Positions 21,170 through 33,977 are shown, numbered from the stretch's first letter. The stretch is 64,000 bases of DNA from Fratercula arctica (GCA_947846985.1 CANTUZ010000001.1:39332727-39396726), one strand, 5' to 3'. Numbers and translations: made by a program. Notes: generated by a model from the letters alone, not told the origin.

Positions 21170-24100
21170 TCTTCTCTTTATATACTTTTCTTTTTCACGT
21201 GGCTGTTGGTGGTTTGTAACACAGAGTTATATGTGCACAAAACAGACACAGTATAGAGAAGAGTGGCTTTTGTTGTTGTCATTGTTTTTTTTCCTATTAA
21301 AGGAACAATTAGATAAAGACTAAATAGTTTAGCAGTTGCTGGATTTGTGGTGGCAAAAAGTTGCATTGCTCTGGGACCCAGAAAGAAAGATAGTGAAGCT
21401 GGTCAATGAAAGAAGATAGAGGTAATTGGATTTTTTAAGGTAAAACAAAACAAGGAACCCAGAAGATTTTTTTCATGGCTGTAGATATTCTGCAGAAAGC
21501 CTTCCAAGCATGTTATAAAGATCAGATATCTAACTAGAGTTAACCTTTTGTGGTAATCTGTGAAAAATTGTGATTTTTCTCATAGGAAATTCTAGCATTT
21601 TAAATGTGTTCGGTATTTTTTTCATCTGCTGAAAGATGACCCAACATATCAACGGTTGTTCAGCATTTGCAAGTAAGTGCAGCATTTTTTGGGAAGGAGG
21701 CTGATCTGGAGGAAGGGAGAGAGGAGGGGTAGGGAGGATCAGATTCTTGTAATGAAGCTGTGGTGTTAACATTGAAAAGTTAAAGGTAAAATGTAACAGT
21801 TTGTCACAATTATGCTTCATATTGGCAGGTGTTCTGAACTTTCTGTTTGATAACTAGACGTATAAATTTCAGTTCTTAAAGCTTTGCAGCCAATTTAAGG
21901 GCTCATTTATTTCCTTGACAGAAAGATATATATGCTGTCTGGCATAGTGGATGTCTGGGGCCAAATACAACACTTTGTTGCTTGTGTGTCTCGTGGGAAG
22001 TAAATAGTAGCAATTTTTCAGCATAGGCATACCGGCACAAGGTGTTTAGCAAATAAATGAGCATAAGATGACCTGTGGTGTCCTGAAATTACTAAAATTC
22101 ATGAATAATAAAATGATCTATAGATTGTTAGCAGAGGGCTATAGCAAAGGCTAATTTGCAGTCACTGAAGCTTTACAGGATAATTTGTAACTTTTGAAAA
22201 TTTAATGACTTCATCAGTTTTTACCTATTTTTTTTACCAATATAATTGTCTGAAAGCTACCTTCTGCAGGGATCTTCTGTCTAGATAAAATCACAATCAC
22301 CTATATCATCACATTATGAGTACTCAACTGACTTTATCTGCTGAAGAACTTTTACTTCCTTCACCCCTGCATTACGGTAACTACCAAAAATATGTCTTTA
22401 TCTTGTGAAGACATATTACTTATTTTGCTAAATCTTGTTAACATATGAAATAATTATAAGAAAATAATCAATTGAATAATGCAAAGGGAAGAGGAATTTA
22501 AAAAAAAAAAAGATCTAGTGAGGAAAAAAGTCTCAGCACATAATATCATGCAAATTATGTGGCATTTAGGTAAGGCTTTGATAAGAAAAGAAAGGACCCA
22601 CAAGTTTGGATCCTTGATCACATTTCATTTTATTTAAGATTATTCTCCAACACATACAAACTGAAATAACCACGAAAACAGGGACTGAAGCCACAGTTGT
22701 TCCCTCCCTCATGTGAAAGTATGATCACTTAATACATTTATTTTGTTCTCCCAGTTTCAAACATTTTGAATTCTTTTCAATATATGGCATCTTCACACTT
22801 GCTGTGTCCTACATATACTACAGTTGGAGACACCTTTGCATTATCTTGGGTGTTATTGCAGGACAATTGAATACAAGGCCGTAATCAGGCATAGTTCAAA
22901 CTCTGAAGAATCTAGTTATATTCAGCACTACAGGAGTATGCTTACTCCTGCAGCTCATCACTTGTTTTCCAAACAATGTCACTGTTTTAACTTATCTGAA
23001 TTCACTGTTTTACCTCTCGTGTATTTCCTTTACAAATTTAAAAAAAAATCCATACTTTCTTCACTACAGGTTTTTATGTCCCCCTTGTTACACATCGATG
23101 CCTACCCTTCAGTTGTATAAAGATAGCCATGGGTTGACAGTATTTCAGCTAATGTCATATTTTTGAGAAAGAAAAGATCTATCTATTACTACTGAAAAAA
23201 TAGTCCCACACCAGGATTTAACAGGGACTAGCACCTTTTAATACCAAATGTAAGTATCAGGGGAATTTTCTATCTGCACTAATAGACATTTCTATCAGGA
23301 AATGTTTGCACCTTCATCTAGAAAAGCAGAAGCAGAAAATGGGAGCATCCACTTTGTAATCTCTGCTTTCTTTAAAACACATTCTTAATTAAGGAAGCTG
23401 AATTTTGAAACCATTTAAAAAGGAAAGCTAATTAACATCATTCTGGCAATATAGAGAAATAGTGACATTTGGCAGACATTGAGAAGCACTTTAAGGGGAT
23501 ATTTATAATGAGAATATTAGAGAAAGTACGAATGAAATAAAGCAATATCTGGAAAACACAATTTACAGAAAAAAAGTATTCATTGGAGGAAAGGGAAAGA
23601 TAAAATAAATGAAATAAATAGCTAGTCTGCTTATATTACAATTCTAATTGCTTTTTAACCTTTAGAATACATCTGAAGGCCAAAAAAAAAAGAAAAAAAA
23701 TGTAGAATATATTCATTTATACAATCTTCCTTGGTTTTGTTTTTATAAAACAGTTATCCTCTAACAATGCAGAACAAATTTCTCTTTTTAAAATGTTCTT
23801 GCGTGATGATTGAAAATTTATGACTGAGTAAGTACCATTCCGTGGAATATTTATATTGCTCTTCCAGTTATATTATTGAGGAAAAAAGAGAAGAAAATCA
23901 TTGATTTGCAGCCATGAGTTTCTCTAGACCATGGACTTCCCGGATGAGATTTCATGTAGGTAATCACAGTGACCTTGCTCTTTACAAAAGTTGTGCATAA
24001 TGTTTATTGTAATCAGAGCATATGGACCATCTAATTAGTCCCAAAGCTTCAGAGTTGGTGCTTAAAACACAGTAAGTATGAATTGTTCCTTAAAAAGGTC

Positions 24101-24212
24101 AACACAAATGGAATATCTGTGGAGTTTCTGATTTTCTTTTTTTTTTTCCTCCTTCTCAGTCAATGAGATAATGTATTCTTCTGAGGTTTCTTAGGCAGAG
24201 TGTCTAGAAGGA

Positions 24213-24251
24213 GAATAAATAAGTAAATAAGTAAATAAATAAATAGATAAA
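24213..24251 (+). repeat. (TAAA)n-like imperfect microsatellite
   Basis: TAAA-type units with interspersed TAAG (taagtaaataagtaaataaa) and a final tagataaa. It belongs to the same tetranucleotide class as the array at 17568. Confidence 0.92.
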
Positions 24252-25790
24252 GACTAGAGATTCTGATCATGCCACCTTTACTAGTCTGCTACTAACTCCC
24301 CCACCCTGCATCTTATCCCCTCTGCCATTTCATCTTGCCCTGATCATGATTCTGAGCTGAAAGTAGGGGAAACACGAAGCAGAAGTTTAATAACCTTTTT
24401 ACCTTGCACTATTTTCCACTTTTTTTCTCAATATCCATTTTTTTTTTTTTGTTCTTTCATGCTATGAATAGCAGATTGAGTGCTGTATCTTTTTTTTTTT
24501 TTTTTTTTAGTAGTAAAATCATTAATAATTTCTGATAGCATTCTGACTATGTCATAGGTTAAAAGTAGTTGTGAATGCCCCAGAACAGATCAGCCTCTTG
24601 CGGACACTGCAAGCCTGTCAGGGTGATATCGGGAAAAGACAATGCACCTGAAATGCCTGCAAGCTTGGACACACCACTGGCACACAGTGTTGGCTCTGCC
24701 TGTTTCGTACCCAGAAGGCTGAAACTCAATAAACATATGAGTGCCTAGAAATTATCTTTTCAGATCATAATAAGCTATAACTTTCCTATAATTCCCTGGT
24801 TGCATAAAGTGCTTTCTGAATTTGTAAGGCTGCTGGGTATCTACATTCACTCTAAAATTGCATGGCAAAGCTCACATGCTCTGTAGGTAGGTAAAGAGAA
24901 ATTAACATCTACCAGGATGAAGGAGAGACTCCTGCAACACTGAGGCTACAGAATAAAAGACATTCAATTTTTTTATCATCTTAATGCCATGTGAAGTTCA
25001 CCTGCTCATTCAATCTCCTTATCAAGGTCTAAAATGAAATAATTAACTTAGCTGTTGAAGGACAATGTAGCAGACTTGGCTCTGTGATACATGTATGATC
25101 CATTAAATCCATTTATTCATTCACTGAGTTTAACTTGAGGCCCTGATCTCGGAGTCATTTTTCTATTGGGGACTATAGTATGTGCCTCCACCAGAATTTT
25201 ATCAAGGGTTACCTCTATACGGGTTGCCCTTAATTGCTTTCTTTGCACTAAGAGACTTTGCAGTAGCACAGCACTTGCTTTGCACTACAGCACTACAGCA
25301 ACATTGTCCATGCCAGCACCACAGCTATCCAAAAAGAAATACACTGTGCCTGCTCAATAACCTTCAGGTAGGGAGATGTGTGAACCTCACCAAACAGATA
25401 CATTAGACCTATTAATTCTCTGGTCTGATAATTCTAATAGCCAGCATTCAAGCAAGTGAATTTAATGAGCTTAGTGCAGTAAGAGCAATTTCAGCTATTT
25501 TCACATATTTGAGTACTGTATTTCCTTGTTTCACCTTTTTAGTAAATCTCATTAAAACCACACAGACTCAGTTAACTTTTTCAAATAGCCACTCTTTACA
25601 GAACTAGGAAATAAATGAAATTAGTGGAGTATTCTGAGAACTGCTTATCACTGGCCTTGAACTTAAACTTTTATCATTTATATATGTCTGAGCACGGCTC
25701 ATTTGATCAGACCCTGAATTACATTTTGGCTATCCTTAAGGCTATTATAAATGGGCTTTATACACAGATTAATTTAAATTTCTTTTGACA

Positions 25791-25870
25791 TGTTTGTTTT
25801 GGTTTGGTGGTTTTTTTTTTGTTTTGTTTTGGGGTTTTTTTGGTTTTTTGGTTTTTTTTTTTTTTTTTTT
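25791..25870 (+). repeat. T-rich tract with G blocks
   Basis: Eighty bases made almost only of T and G (gtttgttttggtttggtgg, then long T blocks split by gttttgttttgggg), ending in a run of about twenty T's. The opposite strand is A/C only. Confidence 0.93.
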
Positions 25871-26812
25871 AAGCAAAAAGTAACTGAAAATGTAATGTTA
25901 CTTCTTGAATGTCTGAATGTTGATGGATCTTTTTTCCTGTCACTGAAGACTCTGACAACCAAATGGAGAAGCTATAAATGCTAAGAACAGAGTCAGGAAG
26001 TATGATTAAACTTTGGAAATGAAATTTTCCAGCATAGCTATAGGACTTGGAGGATTATTCATTTTAAAAAGCTAAACTAAATTGTATAGATGAAATAGGT
26101 TTAAAGAAGGCAGCATTTTGTGCATGCCTCCACATACAGTCTGTGGAATGAAACAAAAAAACCTCTTACGTAGTATGGTGCATTGTTGAGTGACAACCTT
26201 TTTTCTGAGGAAGTCTAAGGATTTATACAACTGAAGAGCTGTATGGATGCAGTAGTTAAATGATGCAATAAAAAGGTGTGTAGAGAAATACCAAGATCAT
26301 TAGCTTTTCATCTTCTCAGACTATAGAGAGATTTAGAAAGTAAAACAAAAGTAGCCATACATTTTAAAATTTTCAAGAAATGTTTTTTCCAAAAAAATGT
26401 TTTCTCTTTTGATCCTCCATGACACAAATGGCAAAAAATTTCCACTAATGTCTACGACTGAGACAAGATACCAAACTGTTTTGGCAAGGAAGAGAAATAT
26501 TTTCTAGCTGGTCCTAAGGACCATACCTATTACTGGTGAATCTGCTAGCAATTTCCATATGCTGATTCTGAAGACATATCTGCCCACCTTCCTATTTCAG
26601 CCTTGCTCTTTGAGATTCAACAGTAACATTGCTGCAAGGCCAGGTGCATGGTGTGGAAGAAATAGTGGTTCCATAATGGTCATTGCTATTACACATGGCC
26701 GAAGATCAGTTTGTGTCACTTGGGGAAGGGGAAAAAAAAGGGTTCCTACCATTTGGTGGAATGTCAATAGCTATACACACATGGAAAACACTCATAGGAA
26801 ACACACACAGTC

Positions 26813-26902
26813 CTTTTTTTTTTTTTCTTTTCTTTTTACCTTGTTTTTTGGTTTTTTTTTTGTTTGTTTGTTTGTTTGTTTGTTTTTGGCTTTTTTTTTT
26901 TT
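26813..26902 (+). repeat. T-rich tract with (GTTT)n core
   Basis: Poly-T blocks flank about six perfect GTTT units at 26860-26886. The whole 90 bp is pyrimidine and G with almost no A. Translating it gives runs of Phe/Val/Cys/Leu in open frames, which are artefacts. Confidence 0.95.
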
Positions 26903-27293
26903 CAGACATTGCATCACCTCCATATTTAATCTATAGTATAGTCATTTGCTTTCTGCTTTAGTAATAATCTTAGTGCATGTCTACACTGTAGACATTGAAA
27001 GCAGAGCATTAATATTGCAGAATAATGTTTTGTAAATTAACTGATATGACACCCACAGCCATGACACTCGCCTTAGGCTGCAAATCTTCCCAAGAATCAC
27101 GGTATATATTTAAGATGATTAATTGAAGCTAAACTCCATGTCACTTTGTGTAACATCCTACTACTACCACACTGTTGTGACTGTAAAAGGTAAGGAAGGC
27201 ATACTTCATAAGTCACTGGGTCTGAACAGATAAAACATTCAAATAAATAATACTTCCTGTAATTTTTCAGACTATGTAAGCCATGCATTGAAT

Positions 27294-27371
27294 TAAAACC
27301 AAAACAAAACATAACAAAACAAAACAAAAACCAAACAAACAAAAAAACACCAAAAAACCCAAAACAAACAA
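27294..27371 (+). repeat. A/C low-complexity tract
   Basis: AAAAC-type units (aaaacaaaacataacaaaac) continue into a caaacaaacaaaaaaacac segment. G is absent throughout. It is the strand complement in style of the G/T tracts at 25.8 and 26.8 kb. Confidence 0.93.
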
Positions 27372-28339
27372 TATTTTTGATAGATAGTAGCATAGTAGAT
27401 ATTTATACTCCAGTAATTTTGGGGAACTCACCCTTAGAAAGAATTATCTTGTTTAAAGCAAATATGCTCTTTGCCATTATATTATTGAAATGCAATTTCT
27501 CATTCTTGCTACAGAATTTTATATTCTGAGTTACTTCTAATGGTGACTGCAAATAGTCTTTTAATGCCTCTTTGGTTGTGTGCCTCTATCTGCAGCAATG
27601 AATGGCTGCAGACCCCAGATAACTGTTCAAAAGGTGTTTGTCCCAACACGGTGGGTATGAACATCTTTTACCAGAATTGGCAGCTCTACTGGCAACTCAC
27701 AGTAGCTATCATGCTTCAGGATTACAGGTTTGTATTTTGAATTGTGCAGTACACATTTTGGCTCCATTCATGGTCTGCAGTTCATTGTACTACATAGTCT
27801 GTATAAGAGCTTTGAATCAAACAGACCAAGAAATAAGGAGAGGTGAGTAAAGAGAAAGACAAAGTTTTTAATTAAAATGAGAGGCAGCCAGTTTGGCACC
27901 ATTATGTATTGCAGTAAGAACCATGATGAGAATCACAGTCTATTTTTCTTCTGATGCTGACTGACTACTCCTAAGATCTCAGCCAAATTAATTAGGGCCT
28001 AATTCTGTCAACTTTAGTCACAGCGATTAATTCTTTCCTCAGTGAGTAATCCTATATATATCAGAAAGTTGTGAAGTATGTTGAATATTTCACTAATATC
28101 AGGAGGCTGAAGCCACTCAAAATATTATCACTTTCAGTATGAAATGTATCTCACTGACTTCCCTCTATTCACCAAAAAAGGCTCTATGTACAGAACTGCA
28201 ATGGCAGTTGAAAGAACCAATTATTATTTTGCTGGATTCCAAAATGTGTTATATCTGTCCAACAGTGTGGTATTTGCCTTGGGCTTAAGATATTTGTAAA
28301 TTGTACCATCCTACAGCCACCTACGTGACTGCAGAACAT

Positions 28340-28345
28340 AATTTA
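28340..28345. repeat. Possible left TSD AATTTA
   Basis: AATTTA lies directly outside the TGTCATGG end of the putative LTR and recurs at 29781-29786. In AT-rich DNA a chance 6-bp match is possible. Confidence 0.45.
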
Positions 28346-29780
28346 TGTCATGGAGTTGCCAAATCTGGCACCCTGATAGAGGCAAGGTTAGTGCAGCAGC
28401 CCCATGCATCTAGGTTCAACTAGTAGTGAGGTTGGGCATGAATTCCCAGTAGACACATGCACACAGAGCATAGATATACACCGCATTATATACACAGCTG
28501 GCCACACAGATCAACACAGACAGAAGCATTCGTCACTCAAACAGACACAAAGAGCACCAAAATGTCATCCTGTTCCCCTCTCTGGCTATATACGTGTGTG
28601 TGTATACGTACACATATATACATACGTATGTATGTATACGCATACATATGTACCTGGTGGTACAGATGAGATTACCCGGTCTGCCCTTGCATCCCAGTCT
28701 CTCCAGCTGCTAGCTACTGGACATAATAGCCCCCAGGGCTGCAGTCCCAATTCAGTTGCTGATACAGATCATTGTACACACACACAGAACGACATGCATG
28801 CAAGCAGATATCCCAATCAACTCCCAACCCCCATCATTCCTCCAGCAGCTCTCTGGGACTCCCCTGGTCCCTCTGAAAGGCAGTCTCTCCTCTGATCTCA
28901 CCTTTAGAGACACACACGCTTGCCTGGCTCCCACGTCACTTCACCTACTCCACTGGCTCATCTGGCTTGGTCTTTGCCAGTAATCACACATGCACACCTG
29001 CCCTTGCCCCAGTTGTTAGTGCCATGGACACATGAGCCTCTGACCCCTGGTCTGACTCCAGTTGCTGGCACTCAGACCCCCATACACACATGTGCACACA
29101 GAAGAGAGATCCCCACATCCAGGAAAGAGTTAGAAGGTAATTTAGCAAGAAGGTAAGACAGACTACAGGGCATGGCTGAAAACTGCACAGAACAGCAAAC
29201 CATTTACATGCAAATGTTCCTTTTTATCCCCTTACCCCTCTGTTTTCCCATGCCTATTCCTCCCCAAATCACCTATATCTATCCCTCTATCCCTTTCCCT
29301 GCCTTTAGTTCCTCCTCTAAACATTCCATAATAAATCTTCTGTAATCCCAAATGCTCCTCTCTTGCATCCCATAATGCATTGCAGATCTTCTAGGTAGTG
29401 ACTCACCTTTGTTCCGTAGAATGATTGGAAAGATGTTCCCTTTGACTCACAGGATGCGTGTCATGTCTGCACTATTAGGCTGAGGTTCTCCTGGGGCAGC
29501 CCTGGGAGTGGCCTGGACAGAGTGTCCCTTCCTTGGTGTCTTTAACTTGGGTTCCTACTTGCCATTGTGCTCCTGTGCTTCTCTGAGCTTGTGCAGATGA
29601 GCCTGTGATGGGCTGATGACTCCCATGGTGGGTCTGGTTGTAGCCCAGCAGCTCTCCCTCCTGCTTCTGCTCCTCTAGGCTCCCTTGTGTATGTGGAGAT
29701 GAGCTTTTTAGCAGACAACCTAAAAATTGGTTCTTGAATGTGATGTTCTTCCCTACATAATTGTGGCACCCATTCTTCAA
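28346..29780 (-). mobile_element. Probable ERV LTR (class II-like), reverse
   Basis: A 1.4-kb block of CA-rich and GC-rich sequence stands out from the AT-rich flanks. Read on the minus strand it starts (t)TGAAGAATGGGTGCC and ends CTCCATGACA, fitting TG...CA. AATTTA occurs immediately outside both ends (28340-28345 and 29781-29786), which would be a 6-bp duplication, the length typical of class II (alpha/beta-like) elements; one extra A at 29780 is probably slippage. A TATA-like ggggataaaaagg on the minus strand lies at 29219-29231. The overall pattern resembles avian class II LTRs I have seen, but family assignment is inference. The 163-codon forward frame (28404-28895) and the reverse frames at 29475-29780 lie inside it and have no retroviral similarity. 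Confidence 0.5.
28586..28652. repeat. TA/TG/CGTA dinucleotide-rich tract
   Basis: Alternating purine-pyrimidine sequence (tatatacgtgtgtgtgtata, then repeated cata/cgta/tgta units) contains several small palindromes such as tacgta and gtatac. It lies inside the putative LTR and could adopt cruciform or Z-form structure. Confidence 0.88.
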
Positions 29781-29786
29781 AATTTA
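29781..29786. repeat. Possible right TSD AATTTA
   Basis: Partner of the AATTTA at 28340-28345, separated from the LTR's terminal base pair by one A in an A-run. Confidence 0.45.
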
Positions 29787-32700
29787 GGAATTACAGTCTG
29801 AAAAGACTGCAAAACACACACCCCGCCCCCCCAACCCCCCAAAAAACAAAAAAAAAACAACCAAACAAAAAACAAACTAAAAAAAGCCACAGGACAGAAA
29901 GATAGAAAAGTCATAAATGAGTGAGGAATGTAAACTGTAAATGTAACTGAGGAACCTTGAAAAGTAGAATATACAAGTTAGTATAGCCTTGGACGATTCA
30001 AACTTTTGTATTTAGCATTTATATAGTCAATAACCTCAATTGACATTGACCTTGGGAGCAAAATGGGGCAATATTTTCACTTGGGTGAACTGTTATTGGA
30101 GAGTTTCTCTAGTGTATTAGGCACAAACATGCATTCCATCAACATCAAGTACATGCTACCTTTTTCATCAATTTTCTTTTATTTTGTGCTAACATTGTTA
30201 TTGTGGTCAGTACAGGGAAAAAAATTACTTTGAGCGTTGACTTCATCTCTGGCATAGTACTATTGAAATCAACTGACTTTGCTATATTTTTTTTCTTTGC
30301 AGGAAGCTCTGGATATTTATTTTACCGGTAATAAAATAGATTGTAATGTTTTGTTTTTTTTTTTTTTTTTTTAAAAAAAAAAAGGTACTTTACTGTTATT
30401 CTTTTTAGATTGTAAGATGATTTCCCTTTTTAATTTTCATGACTGAATCTCCAGTTTGAAAGTTTTTAAGTGCAGTCTGAAATGTTATAGATAAAATGCA
30501 ACTAATATACATATCCAGCTGTTCTGCCAATGAGAAGGAGCATTGATTGAATGTCTGAACGTACATGACTTTTACTGTCAAAACAAGGGACTGACAGCAG
30601 TGACCATCCAAACAGCCACATACATCATTTGATAAGAGTTAAAAGAGACCAGCCAAACCAGAAACATGGTGGCTGTGTTGCAGATTACACAGCAACTGGT
30701 TTTGCTCAGCCTGCTCTACCAGGAAGGATAGAAGTTTGGTTTGAGCCCACTCTTAGAACCTATTTTTAGCATACATTGAAATTGAAATCAGACCTTCTGA
30801 TTGCTCTTAAGACCTAAGATTTCATTTCAAGTTTCCACTTCATTCCAGGAAAAAACATTAATGCCCACAGAAATTAGTTCCCCTGCGGTGCTGGTTCAGT
30901 TTCACATGGAAATGCTTGAGAAGAAACATTATCTGCTCCTTTTCTTCTGAAACTTTTTATCTGCCCACCACCATCCTTAGAGCCAGAAGAAAGAAAAAGG
31001 AGAAAGTGTTACTAAACTTACTGGAATTAAGGTAAAAATACATGCTGCTAAAGGGAAGAAAGAAAGGACACATCTAACTGGAGCAGTTGTCCATGTTTTA
31101 CTCAATTGGGTTCACTGACTCCATCCCATTTTGCATGTGAATACAGGTAACTGACTGTATTCATTTAGTTTGTGTTTAAATATTTACTAGTAGCATTTCA
31201 GGAAAGCACTGCTCAAAAAGAAAGTAAAATCAGGTTAATATACAGTCAAATCTTTATATATCTTGATGTGAAGAGAAAAATGAAATAGAAAAATAAAATA
31301 ATAAAAAAGAAACTATGGGGAAGAGATATTATGATCCTAAAAAAAAAAAAAAGTGTAAAGCTTTGTGGCATATACTATTGAATCTAACAAGAAGAAAGTC
31401 AATGTCTGTGAAGTAATGGTAACAAATTTATAGAGATTACATTAATGTTCCAATTTATTTTTCATATTTTGGAGACATCCACAGGCATCAGGAAAAGGCC
31501 CTTTCATTCTGTGTAGTCTTACACCTTGAAGCTGTCTCCCCCACAACTGCAAAATAGAATGGTATTCTTTATCTTGATCAGAATGAGCTTCAGACTCATG
31601 GGAATGTTGTCAGCATGGGCTCTTTTTCTGATTTTAAGGCTGATAACTGACCATTTATTTTCTGCAGCAGCTTTGATATCTCCACAAAAGTAATTATATG
31701 CCTTTACATCTCCAAGAAAACTCTATTACAGGTTTTACTTTAGTGAAGCTAACTCAGAAACCGTAAAAAATAGAAATACTAGCACACTTAAGGATCCCAT
31801 AATGAATACAGGACATCAGAATTCGAAAATGTTCAGGTAGGTTTTAACACATTGGATGTTGGATAAGAAAAAACTGGGGTGAGGGGAGACAGAAACCATG
31901 CAATCCATAGATAACTGTGAGGGATAGAACAAGTGTGGAACAGCTAGCAAACTAGCTATTTGGAAATTATAAGCATGGCAAATTAAAAAATGAAATTATA
32001 TCCCCTACATGAAAAAAATATATTTTTACAATACCCTCGTATATGTCCTTCCTTCAGGCAGGTATTGCTTTATTTTTGGCCTCCGTTATTTGACCAGGCA
32101 AGGATTCTATTTGCGTCTTCTGAAGAACTTTAACATTTCCTATTTTTGTCTTATGTCTCTCATTGTTGGTTTATGCCCACAATATGTCTACTAATGACCA
32201 GATCAGTTTGATGTTACCTAGTGATTTAACTGTCCCAAAGCCATATACAACAGGCATCATGGTCCTGATATCCTTTTCAGGCAGTCATGATATCTCAAGC
32301 ATACTAAAGTTCCATGGTTCGTGGCTTTGCTATGAAAATATATATTGCTCCTTCACTTTTTCATAAGCACTAAAGAGAAAAGCAGAAAAGAAAACAAATA
32401 AAAAAGAGAATAGTCACTCTGTAATTTCCTTTCATATCAAGGAAGTAGAATTTTTGATAAACATCTGTTCCACAGCCAAAGCTAACTTTATTAACCCTCT
32501 CTTTACATTACTTGTCTCCCAGTCTTATATTTTGTGTAATGCTTGTCCAAGATCGTTCTTCTTTTAATCTGTTGTCTCTTCCAGAACCCTCTCTTCTCTT
32601 TTTCCTGTCCTTGGTTGATTTTTTTTTTTTTTTTTAATTTTATTCTTGCTCTCACTTTATTTCTCTGAGTTTAGTACTCACGAGCATATCACTGGGGGGA

Positions 32701-33030
32701 AAAAACAAGCAAACAAAAAAAAAAAAAAAGAAGAAGTAAGTCTTGGTATTGTTGTTGCTACTGCATGAGAAAATAATAGAAGCAACAAAGAGATACTGTT
32801 TTTCCTTCACTTTCCCTACTATTCTTCCATATTATTAGGATTTAACAGATTCTACCACTATCTACTCAAGCAATACATAGAAGAATGTTTTTCTTTACTG
32901 ATTCAGAAAATAAGGACAAAAGCAAATAGCAAAAAAGCTCAGTAGGATCCTGACAGGATTCAGGTTAAGTATGCACTTCCAGTTTTGAGAAGGGTTCCCA
33001 GATATTGGGACTTCTTATTTTCTTAATTTA
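29787..33030. other. Non-genic AT-rich stretch
   Basis: No gene or transposon recognised. An A/C low-complexity tract with C-runs lies at about 29812-29885. A T-run of 19 followed by an A-run of 12 lies at 30354-30384, and there are runs of T at 32619-32635 and A at 32715-32729. Short open frames (60-68 codons) resemble nothing. Confidence 0.55.
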
Positions 33031-33139
33031 TGTCCCAAGGTCAAGAGATTATGCTTCTATTGCATTTGCATGGCAAGCTTTTGGTAGCAGGGGGCTACAG
33101 GGGTGGCTTCTGTGGGAAGCTGCTGGAAGCTTCCCCTAT

Positions 33140-33167
33140 GTCTGATAGAGCCAGTGCTCTATCAGAC
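33140..33167. other. Perfect 12-bp hairpin in LTR
   Basis: The arm gtctgatagagc (33140-33151), loop cagt, and arm gctctatcagac (33156-33167) are exactly complementary. A second hairpin starts 6 bp later. Confidence 0.92.
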
Positions 33168-33172
33168 CTATG

Positions 33173-33198
33173 CCTGATATGTCTGGAGACATATCAGG
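33173..33198. other. Perfect 11-bp hairpin adjacent to the previous one
   Basis: The arm cctgatatgtc (33173-33183), loop tgga, and arm gacatatcagg (33188-33198) are exactly complementary. The outer T-A of the loop could extend the stem to 12. It shares ctgata-type arm sequence with the neighbouring hairpin. Confidence 0.92.
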
Positions 33199-33420
33199 AC
33201 CTGCCACTGGCTCAAGGCTGAGCCCATCAGCGATGGTGGTGGTGCCTCTGTGATAACGTATTACAGGGGGAAAAGGGGAAAGAAGGGAAAAAGTTGCAAC
33301 ACAACAGCAATTTCAACCAGGGAGGCAAGTGAGAATATGTGAGAGAAACACCTTAGCAGACACCAAGGTCAATGAAGAAGGAGGGGGAGGAGGTGCTCCA
33401 GGCACCAAAGCTGAGATTCC

Positions 33421-33765
33421 CCTGCAGCCTGTGGTGAAGACCACGGCAAGGCATGCTGTCCCCCTGCAGCCCATGGAGGTTAATGGTGAAGCAGATATCC
33501 ACCTGCAGCCCATGGAAGACCCCATGCTGGAGCAGGTGGATGCCCGAAGGAGGCTGTGACCCCATGGGAAGGCCACACTGGAGCAGGTTTGCTGGCAGGA
33601 CTTGTGACCCAGTGAGGGACCCAAGCTGGAGCAGTCTGTTTCTGAAGGACTGCACCCCATGGAAGGGACCCATGCTGGAGAAGTTAATGAAGAACTACAG
33701 CCTGTGGGAAGGACTCACATTGGATAAGTTCATGGAGGACTCTCTCCCATGGGAGTAACCCCATG
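33421..33765 (+). repeat. Degenerate minisatellite within LTR
   Basis: ctgcagcc(c/t) motifs begin at 33422, 33464 and 33503 (about 40-bp spacing). They are followed by five copies of an (a/c)(c/a)(a/t)(c/g)ctggagcag-type word near 33523, 33567, 33621, 33669 and 33755. The unit length drifts, so this is an ordered but decayed tandem array belonging to the LTR. Confidence 0.82.
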
Positions 33766-33977
33766 CTGGAGCAGGCTAAGAGTGTGAGGAAGGAGCAGCA
33801 GAGACAATGTGTGATGAACTGACTGCAACCCCCATTCCCTGTATCCCTGTAGCACTCAAGGGGGAGGAGGTAGAGAAAGTTGGGAGTGATGCCAAGCCCA
33901 GGAAGAAGCGGGGGGGAGGGGAAGGTGTTTTAAGATTTAGTTTTTCCTTCTCATTACCCTACTCTGATTTGATTGGT

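Larger units (their letters stand above)
20781..28339. other. Non-genic AT-rich stretch with simple repeats
   Basis: I recognise no gene or interspersed repeat in about 7.5 kb. Simple repeats are dense: A-rich with single G's (21120-21169), TAAA-type array (24213-24251), T-runs at 24438-24450 and 24490-24508, and G/T and A/C tracts at 25791-25870, 26813-26902 and 27294-27371. The longest open frame (125 codons, 26559-26936) is partly translated simple repeat and is not credible as a gene. Confidence 0.55.

Noticed and set aside
24213..24251. Regularly spaced repeats as a possible CRISPR-like array
   Set aside because: This is a contiguous tetranucleotide microsatellite without spacers, and the window is a vertebrate genome.
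26559..26961. 125- and 92-codon forward frames with hydrophobic C-termini resembling membrane segments
   Set aside because: The hydrophobic part is the translated T/G tract at 26813-26902.
28404..28895. 163-codon forward open frame, the longest in the window
   Set aside because: It lies entirely in the CA/TA-rich LTR-like block. Its His/Thr/Tyr-rich composition reflects simple sequence and it has no domain.
33313..33758. Overlapping open frames of 76-115 codons on both strands
   Set aside because: They arise from the GC-rich minisatellite of the LTR; simultaneous openness on both strands and lack of similarity argue against coding.
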